A DNA stretch of 64,000 nucleotides from Hymenolepis diminuta. Its lineage: Eukaryota; Platyhelminthes; Cestoda; Cyclophyllidea; Hymenolepididae. This document shows, one piece after another, positions 26,713-51,951 of the stretch; the stretch's first letter is position 1; each line of letters begins with the position of its first letter. A model generated the notes under the pieces. That model saw only the letters and a list, made by a program, of their open reading frames with translations. It was not told the DNA's origin and did no database searches. A program made the position numbers and the translations under genes. Where the stretch lies: assembly GCA_900708905.1 (NCBI GenBank), contig CAADRB010000009.1:1827286-1891285 (forward strand), written 5' to 3'.

Positions 26713-28467
26713 TTACGAATTTCCTTCTGCCCCTATTAAATTGAGTTGGTTTTCGGTAATTAAAGCGGACCAATACCAAACCTATATCTTTCTTACCGTT
26801 TTACGAACGTTCTCCAAACATTTTGCGTATATAGGTCTAATTGATTCTATGAAGATGCGTATTCAAATTGGCTGATTTTCATCATAACTTCCGATTCGGT
26901 TGAATTTGTCTAGTAATTTGGCGCCAATATTAGTGTGAAATTTGACAATTCTTCTTGATAATGATCTGTCTGAATAACAGTTACTCGAGCCAGTTAGCAG
27001 GAAAGGATCCAATAACAATACCACTAAAGTACAATGTAAGTATCGTTAGATTAAGTAAACGTCTCCAATTTAATTAACTTACCCAGCATCCATCCCTGTC
27101 TTCTTGGCGAAAGTGCATGCGTGGCGTAAGTCAAAGTAAGAAGGTAGCGATTATTCAAAGAATAGAGATTCTGAACTAATCAGAAAAACTGTAAATATTT
27201 GCATAAGTGCCGGAGAAAATTATTTAATTAATAAATTAATTTAATTTCTTGATCGATTTTCTTTACCTTTACATGCCTGGTTTTGATATAGACAATCCTA
27301 GGTGGGTAAGCATTTGTGGTGATTTCCTACAGATTATTACTCATCTTCATTGTCATCTTATCGCATTTTATCCCTTTTCCATTTAAATAATTATATATAT
27401 AGCTATATTTTTGAGCTCAATTTTTTAAAAATAATTTCTTATTTTTCTGTTTAGTCACTTTACTTCAAGATAAATACCTATCATAAAAGTGAAATATTAT
27501 GATTTTGATACTAAAGAGTCTTTCCTGTTGACCAAGGGTGGAAATTAAGTTCCAATATTCCTTAAAACGATTTTCTATTGACCTGCTAAATTTATTTTGC
27601 GGTTCAATTTCAAAATTTCGAGCGATCGATTGCTGACAGGTGGTGATTTTTCACAAATGCATGTTTGAATTCACAAACAAAATTAAATTTGTTTATAGCA
27701 GAAGAAAGGTTACATTTGTAACAACTTCGATTTTATAAGGTAAGTTGATAGTGATAACTATCTCCTCATCAGCTCTGCAGTGTAGTAAGTTGGGTGAAAT
27801 TAAGATGGTCATTTTTACCTCCACTTCAATTAATGGTGGAAAAGTTTTTAATGGCTAGTGTTCACACACTGCAAAGAGGAAGTTTAACTTTCATGTATTT
27901 TAGATCGGATTTTAGTGTTTGAATTTTACATTAACTCTGCTGTCCAAGCTCATAAGATTTAAAACGACCAGAACATAATTTTGATGAGTTTACTCCCTAC
28001 CCGTATTCGCTTGACTTTTCACATTTCGGTTTTTCCTCAGCAATTTGTAAAATATATTTAATGCTATTAAACAAATTTAGATAACAACATGAAAGAAAAT
28101 GCTTCACGTTTATATTTATCATGGGAAGGTCCGCCAATATCGTGAGATCTCCCGAAATTTTCATTGATTTTAAAAGTAGTTGCCGGTGAGTGCAAACCTG
28201 TTCTCATCCACGTTAATTATTTACCCTTTTATCCACTTTCTGCTCGCACTGTTTTACAGTTTTGACGTGTTTGTGCATATTTTCGAAGAAAACCCTAGCG
28301 ATTTTATATAACTTCCACATAATCGAAGGCGATGATGACTCTAGTATCACAAGATGAGAATTTCAAACAACTTATTAAGTTGAAATGTGAAATGAAGTTT
28401 ATTAGATAAAAGCCACTTTCATCATTTTCAAATTTGCAGGGAAAAATTTTATCTTAAATCCTTTGCT

Positions 28468-28892
28468 TGTTGCAGTTGGGGCTACAATTAATGGCTGGCA
28501 ACTAACAGCAAACAACAGCTCCAAAAAGTAGAATGCGAAGAGTTGTGTAGGCCAAAGTGTGCTGATTAAACCATGATGAGGAATCGAGCGAATAGGAGAG
28601 AGATGAGGGAGGGAGGAGATGAGAGGGAAGCTTACGAGCCAATAACTGACAGGAATTTTATGTGAGTGGGGATACAATGATAGTTCATTTAAGTCACTTT
28701 GGAAGAACGCGCACGAGGTATGAGTGCATCTGTACTTTTAAATGAAACCGTACAGTTAGGAAAAAAGAAGATTTGATAAACTTCTCTATACATAACAGAT
28801 AGGTATTTGAGACATAAAGACGAAAAATAAACGTATTTTCATTGTAAATGTGACCAAGACATAGTTTTGGAAATGCAGAGGGTCATCCTTCA
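28468..28892 (-). repeat. LTR-like dispersed repeat, copy 1
   Basis: Read on the minus strand it starts TGAAGGATGA and ends in CAACA, i.e. TG...CA like a retroviral-type LTR. It shares ordered blocks with four other copies in the window: a start block containing TGCATTT(T)CC, a TTTTCGTCTTTA(C/T)GTCTC block, a CCGT(T)TCATTTAAAAGTA block, a TATA-like box, a CT-rich tract, a GGTTTAATCA block, and an end block TTCTACTTTTTG...GCTGTT. It has no long open frame and no second copy close enough to make a paired-LTR element. Target-site duplications are not evident. Confidence 0.6.
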
Positions 28893-30678
28893 AGCTGATG
28901 TGTGGGTATCCATCCCTCATTGTCACCAGATATGATGCATTTGACAAAAAAGGTAATTCCAAATACACCAGACATCTTTTCTCGTTTTCGATTGGGAATT
29001 TAAGGGCAAAATTATCGTCTTGGAAGCCCTACAACGATTCTAGATTTGACTATCAAATTGGCATCGTTCCAGCCAGAAAAACTGCCATAGGTTTAGATTT
29101 ACGAATACTGATTGCAACACGATGAATCAACTTCAAATCAGACGTTTTCTAGACAGATAAACCTAACTGCAATTTAAAGCACCGGTCTTTTCCAAATTCT
29201 ATTAACATATCTTGCCGATTTTCATTTTTAAATATCCCATCGATAATCTCTTCTAGAGAAATGATACCATTGCAATGGTCTATCAATATTACTACAGAGA
29301 AAACTCTCCGCTAAAATCCGGTGCCAGTGATCGGTGTGTTAGCAGTCCATGGAGTGGCATTGGCGCCTTTAAATTTAAACACTTAAAAAATAAATCTCCT
29401 TATCAGCTGATATAATTAACTCCCTCATCCTAAATTGGCCGTCCCACCTCAATAGGACCGTCGATCATGTAGTTTTTTCTATCGCATACTAGTCTTATTC
29501 TGTCCACCCCCAACTTGATTACTGACAAAAATAAGCTATTTTGAGAACGATTTCTGAGCCTTCCATCTTGCTTTTTTCAGGTCTAGTTAAAACCTAAGAC
29601 AGCTAATTCCGAAAAAGGATGACAGAAAATAAATAGATGGATTTTACCAAACTAACTCTATTGGACAATAAACGTCACTTATTGATTTGACTTCAGGAAC
29701 ATAAAACAATGAATTATTCAAAATTGAATTATGTACAATATGAATTCCAAATCTAGATAAGATAAGACCCCTTTTATACTTTTGTTTTATTCCCAAAGCT
29801 TTTTATCCTTCTTCCCTTATCTTTACATGATTTCAGTTGCTTCCTCATGACGGAAAATTATGAATTTTTTTGTATTATCTAGGGTTAAAATAACAGTCTG
29901 ATTACGGTCGAATACTTACTGATACAATATAAGAATGACTGCTTTTGCAACTGATTATCACAAAATAATCAGTTAAATTAGTTGAAAATCGCATAAATTA
30001 CATAATCATAACGTATTCCGGGTTTATTCGGGTAAGTAAATTCGACATTTTAATGATAGCATTGTCGCCAATTCATTCAGACATTTCAATTTTAGACTTA
30101 ATTGACAGAACACTTTTGTAATTATCTAATTACATTGCTATATTTTTTGAAATAAGAGGTATTACTTTCAGTATACGCAAAAAATCTCCAAATACATCAA
30201 TATACAATTACGTCTTGAAATAGAATAATTGATAGTTAATCTTCCTCTAGTTCACAACAGTTGAAAAAATAATAATAATTTAATAGAGAAAAGGACAGAG
30301 AGTTCCATGGAATTGTGTCCTGTTGATTATGTAAATGAAATTGCGTCTGAAAGGATGCAAATCACCTCAACACGCATAGACATACATTGTTCTTTAGTCT
30401 GCGGATGACTTACCATAATGCTTAGTGATTTACAAACGCAGACAGTTGTAAGCTACAAAGCACGTTGGAAATAGGCTAAGCCAATACTTGTGCCAATCTG
30501 TATGAACGAACATGCCTGTAGGTAGAGTTGACCAATCGCATCCGCTCACCTGCACGTTATTAGATTGACAAGTTCAGTTTCCGCTAGGTGGGTCGTCATC
30601 ACTCCTACAACTGCAGGTAGTTCCGTGGATTTTAGTTTCTCCACTTTAAGAATTCACATTGATAAAGGGAGAGAAAGA
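28893..30678. other. Non-coding interval
   Basis: AT-rich sequence between an LTR-like copy and the left arm of the inverted repeat. I see no gene; the short open frames have no support. Confidence 0.5.
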
Positions 30679-30694
30679 GAGCAGAAACGAATAT

Positions 30695-32436
30695 TTACGG
30701 TGTCCTAAATGGACTTCTCCCCTCTAGGAGAACTAAGCTATTCGAATAGTTCTACCATGTTTATCGCCTGTTTACAGCCACTGTTGAATAATTTATTCGC
30801 CATATACAGTAAGCCAATCCTAGTAAAAGAAATATCGATTAGTTGCAAGACTTACACCTTAATCTGCTGGGTCCAGGCAACTATGGTCATAGTATTAACT
30901 CAGATAATACTTAGTAATATCGCTAGAAATTATAATGGCTTATTACTATCACATTTAATGTAAGCAAAATTTTTGTAAGTAAATACAATCGTATCAATTT
31001 TGTACATTAGCAAATTGCCTACAGTTCTTTAAATTACTCGAAAATTCCAACAGACAACCTGCAGCCTTGAGTTTCGTAAACCGGTTCTTGGAATTCTTTC
31101 CACCAATTTGGGGATTAATTTCTATCGACTGATTTCCAGACATCATATTATATCAGCAACTTGACACACTCATGAACATGCAAAGGTCATCAGATGTTTA
31201 TGTGGAGTTATTTTTCAATCTCCCTGTAAATAGCTTGACTTTGACGACCAACCGTTCGTCAATTACATAAATTAACATTTCAGTTGATACGATTAGTTTT
31301 CTCTCACAAATCTTTCAGTAAGTTTCCTCTGGATATCACTAGATCTCAACATTTTATTTGGGAATCTGATTTTATTACGTCTCTTAGTCAATTAAGAACC
31401 AGTTAATGTTCACGTCAAAGATACGAACTAGACATGAAGATGCTGGGCTAAAAATTCTACTTTTAAATTGATTGAGCCATTTTTTTCTCCGCTGAAGCTT
31501 AGCTTTGAAGGCTGTTGAGTAAAAATAGTTACATTCCACCCCGATATTCATCCATGTGCATAACTTAAACCGCATAATTCACAGGGCGGTTATTTGCTCG
31601 GATATCTGAGCTTGTACAAATCCTAAGATGTGGTGGATGCTCCTATCTCGTCATCATACCTATAGAAAGAAGAAATGTTGGCATTTCAGGAAAGCTTTTA
31701 AATGCTGATCCATGCGTCCAAAATTGTAATCTTGATACGCAAATTAGTACTATAATACTACAGACCCTGAATATTTACCATCCACTGCATCGGATTAGAT
31801 TGATTTCTCTTTATTTTATAATTGTGTAATCTCATTCTCCTTGCAGGAAAGAAACATACAAATTTACTTGATAATAAAATATGGAGACAACAGAAAAGAA
31901 AGACGACTTCTGCAATCACTAAAATCAAAAGGAAAATCAAGTTTCGATGTCTTTGTTTGATCTTGAAGCGCGTCAAATTCTCAATAAAGACCTCCAGACG
32001 TGTAAATGTTCGAGGTGTTGCAGCAACAGTATGTGAGAGTCAACAAACAGCAGTTGCAAGAGTAGAACGCAAAGAGTTGAATAGGCCAAAGTGTATTGAT
32101 TAAACCACGATGAGGATTCGAGAGAGTAAGGGAGAGAGTGAGAGAGAGGGAGAAGAGAGGAGATGAGAGGAAAGCATAGGAACCGATGAATGACAAGCGT
32201 GTGTCGGAGTGTATTTATAGGAGTGGAAACACAGAGACAGTTCATATGACCTACTTGGCAAGGACGTCCGTGAAGATATGAGTGTATGGGTACTTTTAAA
32301 TGAAACGGTATAGTTATAGAAAAAAGGCGAATTGATAAACTCGTCTGGACATAACGGATGTGGGTCTGAGTCATAGAGACGTAAAGACGAAAATCAACGT
32401 AAAGAATGTAACTAAAGATTAATTTTGGAAAATGCA
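30695..32436 (+). repeat. Left arm of a large inverted repeat (1,742 bp)
   Basis: Reverse-complementary to 35801-37542, with partner coordinates summing to 68237 throughout. I compared most of the arm base by base and relied on identical reading frames for the rest; no mismatch or indel was found. Just outside the identical core the homology continues in diverged form: 30679-30694 has two mismatches with its partner and 32437-32451 has three. The inner 436 bp is an LTR-like repeat copy. The arms hold only short open frames, none recognised. Confidence 0.95.
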
Positions 32437-32451
32437 TATATTCACCCTTCA
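32016..32451 (-). repeat. LTR-like dispersed repeat, copy 2 (inner end of left arm)
   Basis: Minus-strand copy starting TGAAGGGTGA at 32451 and ending CAACA at 32016. It contains a CTATAAATACACTCC core-promoter-like box and a long CT tract (a purine tract on the plus strand). The first 15 bases differ from the right-arm copy at three sites; the rest is identical. Confidence 0.65.
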
Positions 32452-35400
32452 TGTGTAAGGTTAATATCTCATGCCCAATGTAAACTATCGATTTTTTTAG
32501 ACAGTATTTGTGAATAATATAGTATGACTAGGTACGAAGGTGTTACTCAACAACTAGTGATTCAGATAAATAGGTGTTTGTTGTAAAAATCCTTATAGAA
32601 ATGGTAGGTTGGAATGAAGGGAGAAAAAATTTATTTAGTGGACCAATAAACAACAAAGAGTACAAGAATATGAGAAATCAAAGACCTTTCTGTGTTAGTA
32701 TTGGTAACATAAAATTATATTTGAGATACAGCAGATTCTAGTTTCTCATAGGTTTACTGTACCATATCTGTCTGTGTTGCCACGTTCTTCCCTATAGCTG
32801 GCGAGGTTGCTTGCCTAGCTTACTTCCAATTCCACACTATCAACGTGTTATGTAGCATGTAATAGTTTAATCTCTACACCAACGTCCCATCCCAGAGATT
32901 CAGAAAATCGGATGAGCATAGCCAGATAGCAATGACTGAATGTGACTGAGAGGTTTGCGAGTAAATGGTTGTAAATAGGCGCTGTCTAATTCTAACTGGT
33001 CTGTTCATGGCATTAAGTCTCAAATTGGTTGTCCGGGGTGGTTGAAGTCTACTTTTTTAAAATTTATTCCGTAGTTATTTGTATTTGGTTTTTACCCTAA
33101 ATAACATGTGCATTCTCGATTTATCAAAAAATTTTCTCTATTCATTTCCCTTGTCTTGATGCTTCTTTTCAACTTCCAAAACAAATTAAAACAATATTAA
33201 AATAGAGGGCTCTTAGCGATAGAAAGGCATAAGTCTGGAACTGTACCATATATAAATTGATGGAAAGCTATTTTTACAGAATGTGAAAATTCGCAATTCC
33301 TTATGTTACTATTGTACTGAATTTCTTGTAAGTAACTTATATATTTGGACAAATAAAATCATGAAAATTAGTATCAACGATAGGTAAATGACACTTCGAA
33401 GTATCAAAAAAGGTAAAACAAGAACGTTCTGTCCTATAAATTATCTTCATTTAAGTGAAGAACGTATTGGAATTGTCCTAGTTATATGATGGAGGTGGGA
33501 GAAGAGGGGGAAGGGGTTAGTAATAGGGGCCATCTACCCTGCTTTTGGTCAAATTTACCGCTACCCGGTCTGCAATTGCGTTCAACTTCAAAAGAGAAGA
33601 AATCAGATAAATTATGCTGATTGCTCTTTTCAGATTTATCTGTAATTTATCAGTATAGAGTTTTAAAGGAAGGAATTGAATCTCAACTCATCATTTCAAT
33701 GGAAATGTGACCAATTACAAATATATTCTATTTATTTTAACCAGTCGATAAAAATAATTAATTCCTTAACTTAGTAGAGAATTGTAGCAAAATAATCTCG
33801 ATAGTTAGTAAATCATAATTTTATGAAAACAGTTATCTGCAGGTTGGCCACTCTTATCATTTAGGAACCGAAATACGAATAGCGTAATATAATATTAGAG
33901 TTAATGAATGATAGATTATCTGCTACAGGAAGCTATATAACCACCCCTGGGCATTTATCAATTTGTCTAACGTGAACATAGTCTCAGTCATGGAAGTGGA
34001 CGTCAACTCATAATTTTTGAACACTAGGATATTTCTCACAAAGTCTTGACCACTCGAAATCTGCGGAATACTCTAAATTCATGAATCTTCGACCCCCAAT
34101 CGTTTCATGACTTTTTAGATTATTTTGGTATTCTTCTCATTTCGATGCTATCCAATGAGTAAAATATTCAAATGTTGTTTTTGCAATATCATGGCTAATA
34201 ATAATTTTCAACTTCTCTAAGCGTCGAATTACTGTGATTTGAGCTTCATTGTTTCAGTGCTAATCTGAAATTTTTTCTCCCAAGTCCTAATAATGCTTAG
34301 AGAGAACCAAGTTAACATCTAACGGCTCACACTAGGGCGAATTCGAATAATTCTCCAAACATTCGTTGAGCTTAATTCTAATTCTTTCGTAAACTATAAT
34401 TTACCTTACTATTTCAATGATGCCAACATAGATATAAGTAATAAATTTAACTATGCAACTATAGCAACTGAAGCTCTGTGTTGTAATATGATTTCGGTGA
34501 AGACAAAAATGCCATATCTATTTCGCTTTTTAGGTCTAACTAATGTTTTAATCCGGTATATTTGCTAAATACTGTGATGAAGAAAATAAACCATTTTGGA
34601 GGTAGCAGTTGTATTTTAATCTCACTCAGTAAATTTAAAATACGATTATAGTGTCAATGTAATCAGGTTCTTGAGTCGAGTTTGCAGTGACTGCCTTATA
34701 TATCCATTGAATGACTGATGCACACACGCTGCACGCAAAACCTAACCAATGTTAAATTCACCTCGGTTGTTACCATAGCTTCACACACTGTGTTCACAAA
34801 CTCATTAGCTATCTCGTCCGGGGCCCAGTTTAAGCATCCATTCACTCATCACGGTTAATTCACGACCGCACATCTAGCCAGCCACCTTTTGTCCGCTCCT
34901 AACTTTCCCTCGCCTTTCCGCCAACATATCACAACTTTCCCATCTTGACACTCCCCTCCGTCTTAATTTGTACTCACTACTTACTCGCGGCGGGCTGAAA
35001 CATCTGCTGTTAGTATGGAGGTCTTATCTATCCTTCTGATCTGGTATGTTTCCATCTCTCTACCCTTCCCCTACTGCCGTACAGCCAATTTCATGACGCT
35101 AACGACCCCGCTGTCAAATAGCTTGCGTGGAAAAGATAATCTGATATAGCAAATAAATTTTACCGTCTGCAATATTTCGAATATACCAGAAGCTAATTCT
35201 ACCCTAAAATGGAATAGCGTTCAACGCATATGTGATTCTCCATTTCATTTCTTATTGATTGAAGATATACAGATCTACATATTTAGAGCTATAGAATATT
35301 AATCGATCTTCAAAAATCCATAAAGCATTTGACTTTTCAGCTAAATATATGTAAAATGTTCAAAGGTTGTTAGATATACAGGTGAAATTTTCGACTGCTT

Positions 35401-35785
35401 TCTATGATAAGAGATCTGAAGGGAAAAAATGTACTCCATACCAACTGAATTTAGCGTTTTTTGAAAATGCTAAGAGGATAGATAACAAAAGAAAATCTCA
35501 GTTGAGGTAATCACTCAATAAATAAAAAAGATAGGAGTGGTCAAATTCAGATTTTCGCTTTCATCTGCACTTAGACGAATTTTAACTGATATGTGAAAAG
35601 TGTAATAATGGAATGCAAACGAAAGCAAACATTCGCTTTTGAAAAGGAAAACCAAATGCTTATATTTACTATCTGGCATTCAAAGTCAAGCTTTCTATTT
35701 TAAAATATTGTATTTATTTGTCATCCTTTTTTATACAAATGGAGCATGAAAAGAATTTCATAGTGTATCGATAACTAGACACGTT
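32452..35785. other. Spacer between the inverted-repeat arms
   Basis: About 3.3 kb of unique sequence with no gene recognised. The segment 34710-35110 is clearly less AT-rich and rich in pyrimidine runs on the plus strand (CTTTCCCTCGCC and similar), unlike its neighbours. It carries no long open frame. Confidence 0.5.
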
Positions 35786-36221
35786 TGAAAGGTGAATCTG
35801 TGCATTTTCCAAAATTAATCTTTAGTTACATTCTTTACGTTGATTTTCGTCTTTACGTCTCTATGACTCAGACCCACATCCGTTATGTCCAGACGAGTTT
35901 ATCAATTCGCCTTTTTTCTATAACTATACCGTTTCATTTAAAAGTACCCATACACTCATATCTTCACGGACGTCCTTGCCAAGTAGGTCATATGAACTGT
36001 CTCTGTGTTTCCACTCCTATAAATACACTCCGACACACGCTTGTCATTCATCGGTTCCTATGCTTTCCTCTCATCTCCTCTCTTCTCCCTCTCTCTCACT
36101 CTCTCCCTTACTCTCTCGAATCCTCATCGTGGTTTAATCAATACACTTTGGCCTATTCAACTCTTTGCGTTCTACTCTTGCAACTGCTGTTTGTTGACTC
36201 TCACATACTGTTGCTGCAACA
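35786..36221 (+). repeat. LTR-like dispersed repeat, copy 3 (inner end of right arm)
   Basis: Plus-strand copy starting TGAAAGGTGA and ending CAACA. CTATAAATACACTCC lies at about 36017-36031, followed by a CT tract of about 55 bases (36061-36117) and then GGTTTAATCAATACA. The order TG, TATA box, pyrimidine tract, CA is typical of an LTR, but no primer-binding site is evident immediately downstream. Confidence 0.65.
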
Positions 36222-37542
36222 CCTCGAACATTTACACGTCTGGAGGTCTTTATTGAGAATTTGACGCGCTTCAAGATCAAACAAAGACATCGAAACTTGA
36301 TTTTCCTTTTGATTTTAGTGATTGCAGAAGTCGTCTTTCTTTTCTGTTGTCTCCATATTTTATTATCAAGTAAATTTGTATGTTTCTTTCCTGCAAGGAG
36401 AATGAGATTACACAATTATAAAATAAAGAGAAATCAATCTAATCCGATGCAGTGGATGGTAAATATTCAGGGTCTGTAGTATTATAGTACTAATTTGCGT
36501 ATCAAGATTACAATTTTGGACGCATGGATCAGCATTTAAAAGCTTTCCTGAAATGCCAACATTTCTTCTTTCTATAGGTATGATGACGAGATAGGAGCAT
36601 CCACCACATCTTAGGATTTGTACAAGCTCAGATATCCGAGCAAATAACCGCCCTGTGAATTATGCGGTTTAAGTTATGCACATGGATGAATATCGGGGTG
36701 GAATGTAACTATTTTTACTCAACAGCCTTCAAAGCTAAGCTTCAGCGGAGAAAAAAATGGCTCAATCAATTTAAAAGTAGAATTTTTAGCCCAGCATCTT
36801 CATGTCTAGTTCGTATCTTTGACGTGAACATTAACTGGTTCTTAATTGACTAAGAGACGTAATAAAATCAGATTCCCAAATAAAATGTTGAGATCTAGTG
36901 ATATCCAGAGGAAACTTACTGAAAGATTTGTGAGAGAAAACTAATCGTATCAACTGAAATGTTAATTTATGTAATTGACGAACGGTTGGTCGTCAAAGTC
37001 AAGCTATTTACAGGGAGATTGAAAAATAACTCCACATAAACATCTGATGACCTTTGCATGTTCATGAGTGTGTCAAGTTGCTGATATAATATGATGTCTG
37101 GAAATCAGTCGATAGAAATTAATCCCCAAATTGGTGGAAAGAATTCCAAGAACCGGTTTACGAAACTCAAGGCTGCAGGTTGTCTGTTGGAATTTTCGAG
37201 TAATTTAAAGAACTGTAGGCAATTTGCTAATGTACAAAATTGATACGATTGTATTTACTTACAAAAATTTTGCTTACATTAAATGTGATAGTAATAAGCC
37301 ATTATAATTTCTAGCGATATTACTAAGTATTATCTGAGTTAATACTATGACCATAGTTGCCTGGACCCAGCAGATTAAGGTGTAAGTCTTGCAACTAATC
37401 GATATTTCTTTTACTAGGATTGGCTTACTGTATATGGCGAATAAATTATTCAACAGTGGCTGTAAACAGGCGATAAACATGGTAGAACTATTCGAATAGC
37501 TTAGTTCTCCTAGAGGGGAGAAGTCCATTTAGGACACCGTAA
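35801..37542 (-). repeat. Right arm of the large inverted repeat (1,742 bp)
   Basis: Reverse complement of 30695-32436. Beyond its outer edge, 37543-37558 matches the left flank with two mismatches (shared GAGCAGAA and CGAATA blocks on the minus strand). Both outer limits therefore sit inside older, diverged homology rather than at clean breakpoints. Confidence 0.95.
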
Positions 37543-37558
37543 GTATTCGATTCTGCTC

Positions 37559-38644
37559 GATAATACCTGCAGATTGGTTTATATTAAATAATCGTAGGTT
37601 GTAACTAATTTCATGCAAGCAATCTTCATCGCAGTCCACTGAGTGTAAATGAGTGACAGTGCTCCATCCATTTCTTCTCTTAATTATCAGCCAATTAATC
37701 GAGGTGGCTTCCGCATTATTATTCCTCATTCGTAAGTGTGGGACTGATTTTTATCAGTCTCATTTATATGGGTCCAAATTACTTCACTTTTGCGGCTGAA
37801 AATTCCTATGGGGCGCCGCTCGTCATATTTACGGTGGCCTTTCTCCATTTGACTTTTTGTGCCCTCTCATTAATGTAAAATCATTTTATTAAATCAAACA
37901 GGACTGTTAAAATCATACAAACAAAACAAAATAAACGCAGGGTCCGACTTTTAACTTTTGGTGCGTAGGGACTGGTAGCTAAGCAGTCCTGAAATGGATC
38001 TATTGCAATTCCGTTGGCTCTCCACATGCTCACATAACAAATTAACAAAATTACAAATATGGAAGCCTTTGACGAAATCTTCATCAAAATCAAACTACCA
38101 TCTAATTCGATTGCTGGACCATTAGGAATAGCGGTCATGAAGTTGAAATACTAAGATTTCATTTCCTGGGATGATAAAGAGTACGAAATAATTTGTCCTG
38201 AAGTATGTCCCAAGATAGAAACGGTTCAATTAAGTGATTTAAACATTGCTCTTCCAAACTACATCCTAATAAAAAAATGTAATTCGAAAAAAGTACAGTA
38301 TTCGAGGATCAAACCCGAAATTCAATGAAGCGATAGATGTCAATCATCCGAATCCAAGAATAACATTAAGGGTCGCCATTTAATCCACTTAAGACAATTA
38401 AAAATCACGAAAGCATAGTAAAGAAAGAGTTTACATTAAGTACAATAATTAAGAAATTTGTTAAAAAGGCAAACGGATAGACAGGAATGGAATTTTAGAG
38501 AGAGAAAGAACGGAGGAGGGTCTGAAGAAAAAGATAAGAAAAAATGGCGCTTATCATCATGATTGTGTCAACAGAAATACCATTAAATGCAATTACACTA
38601 ACTCACATAGAAAAGCGGGAGATTAAAAGATCAGTTAGTGTTAA
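37559..38644. other. 3' flank of the Smad gene
   Basis: Non-coding sequence between the inverted repeat and the Smad stop codon, probably including the Smad 3' UTR (minus strand). A minus-strand AATAAA near 37882 is the only poly(A)-like motif noticed. A short minus-strand frame at 37881-38138 has no support. Confidence 0.4.
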
Positions 38645-51429
<12,785 letters not shown>

Positions 51430-51951
51430 ATGGCAGCTACTTAGTTTCTGACTGTCTCAAACCCAATAATCTTTTGTTTTGTGTGTTTTTGACAATAATA
51501 TCTTTTATTAACATAGTTCCTAAACTTATTTGTATTGACTGTCATATGTGATTATATATTCATCGTAATCTTGAGTGTATTTTGCTTTTTGTCTATATCT
51601 GGGTCGGTTATTTACTATCAAAGATTTCCGTCATTTTTAATTATACTTGAAATTTAAACAAACTTTCAGATTTTCGAGATGATCATGCGGTTTTATATAA
51701 GTATGAATTCATATTATGAATATTTGCCGATGGGTTTAGTGTTTCTCTCTGTGGTATCCAGGGCCTCAGAAACTGGCCACGTGATAAATTCTTTTTGAAG
51801 CACAGTGATCTGAGTATGATTGACTACCCTTGTCGCCAATAGTCATATCTTAAAACCCAAACAACTGCCACAATATGGTGCACGTTATCTCTGGGGTTCT
51901 GTGGAAATCTCCGACGAGTTGCACTCTTTGTCAATTATATTTATATTATAT
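51430..51951. other. Convergent 3' intergenic region
   Basis: About 520 bp between the TMEM144-B stop and the orphan-gene stop. It should hold both 3' UTRs; no canonical AATAAA was found for either gene. Confidence 0.5.

Larger units (their letters stand above)
15401..28467. other. 13-kb AT-rich stretch, no gene recognised
   Basis: Upstream flank of TMEM144-A. I see only weak candidates: a possible exon at 21926-22116, a pair of direct repeats (23871-24026 and 25893-26033) and an (AT)n run at 26680-26711. The remainder shows nothing I can support. Confidence 0.55.

Noticed and set aside
27060..27130. Minus-strand donor-like GG|GTAAGT after a less AT-rich stretch
   Set aside because: The possible exon is very short, with no acceptor and no partner exons.
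31973..32452. 159-codon open frames in both inverted-repeat arms
   Set aside because: They read through an LTR-like repeat and its CT tract. The Ser/Leu/His-rich translation is a by-product of that tract, and the frame is not open in other copies.
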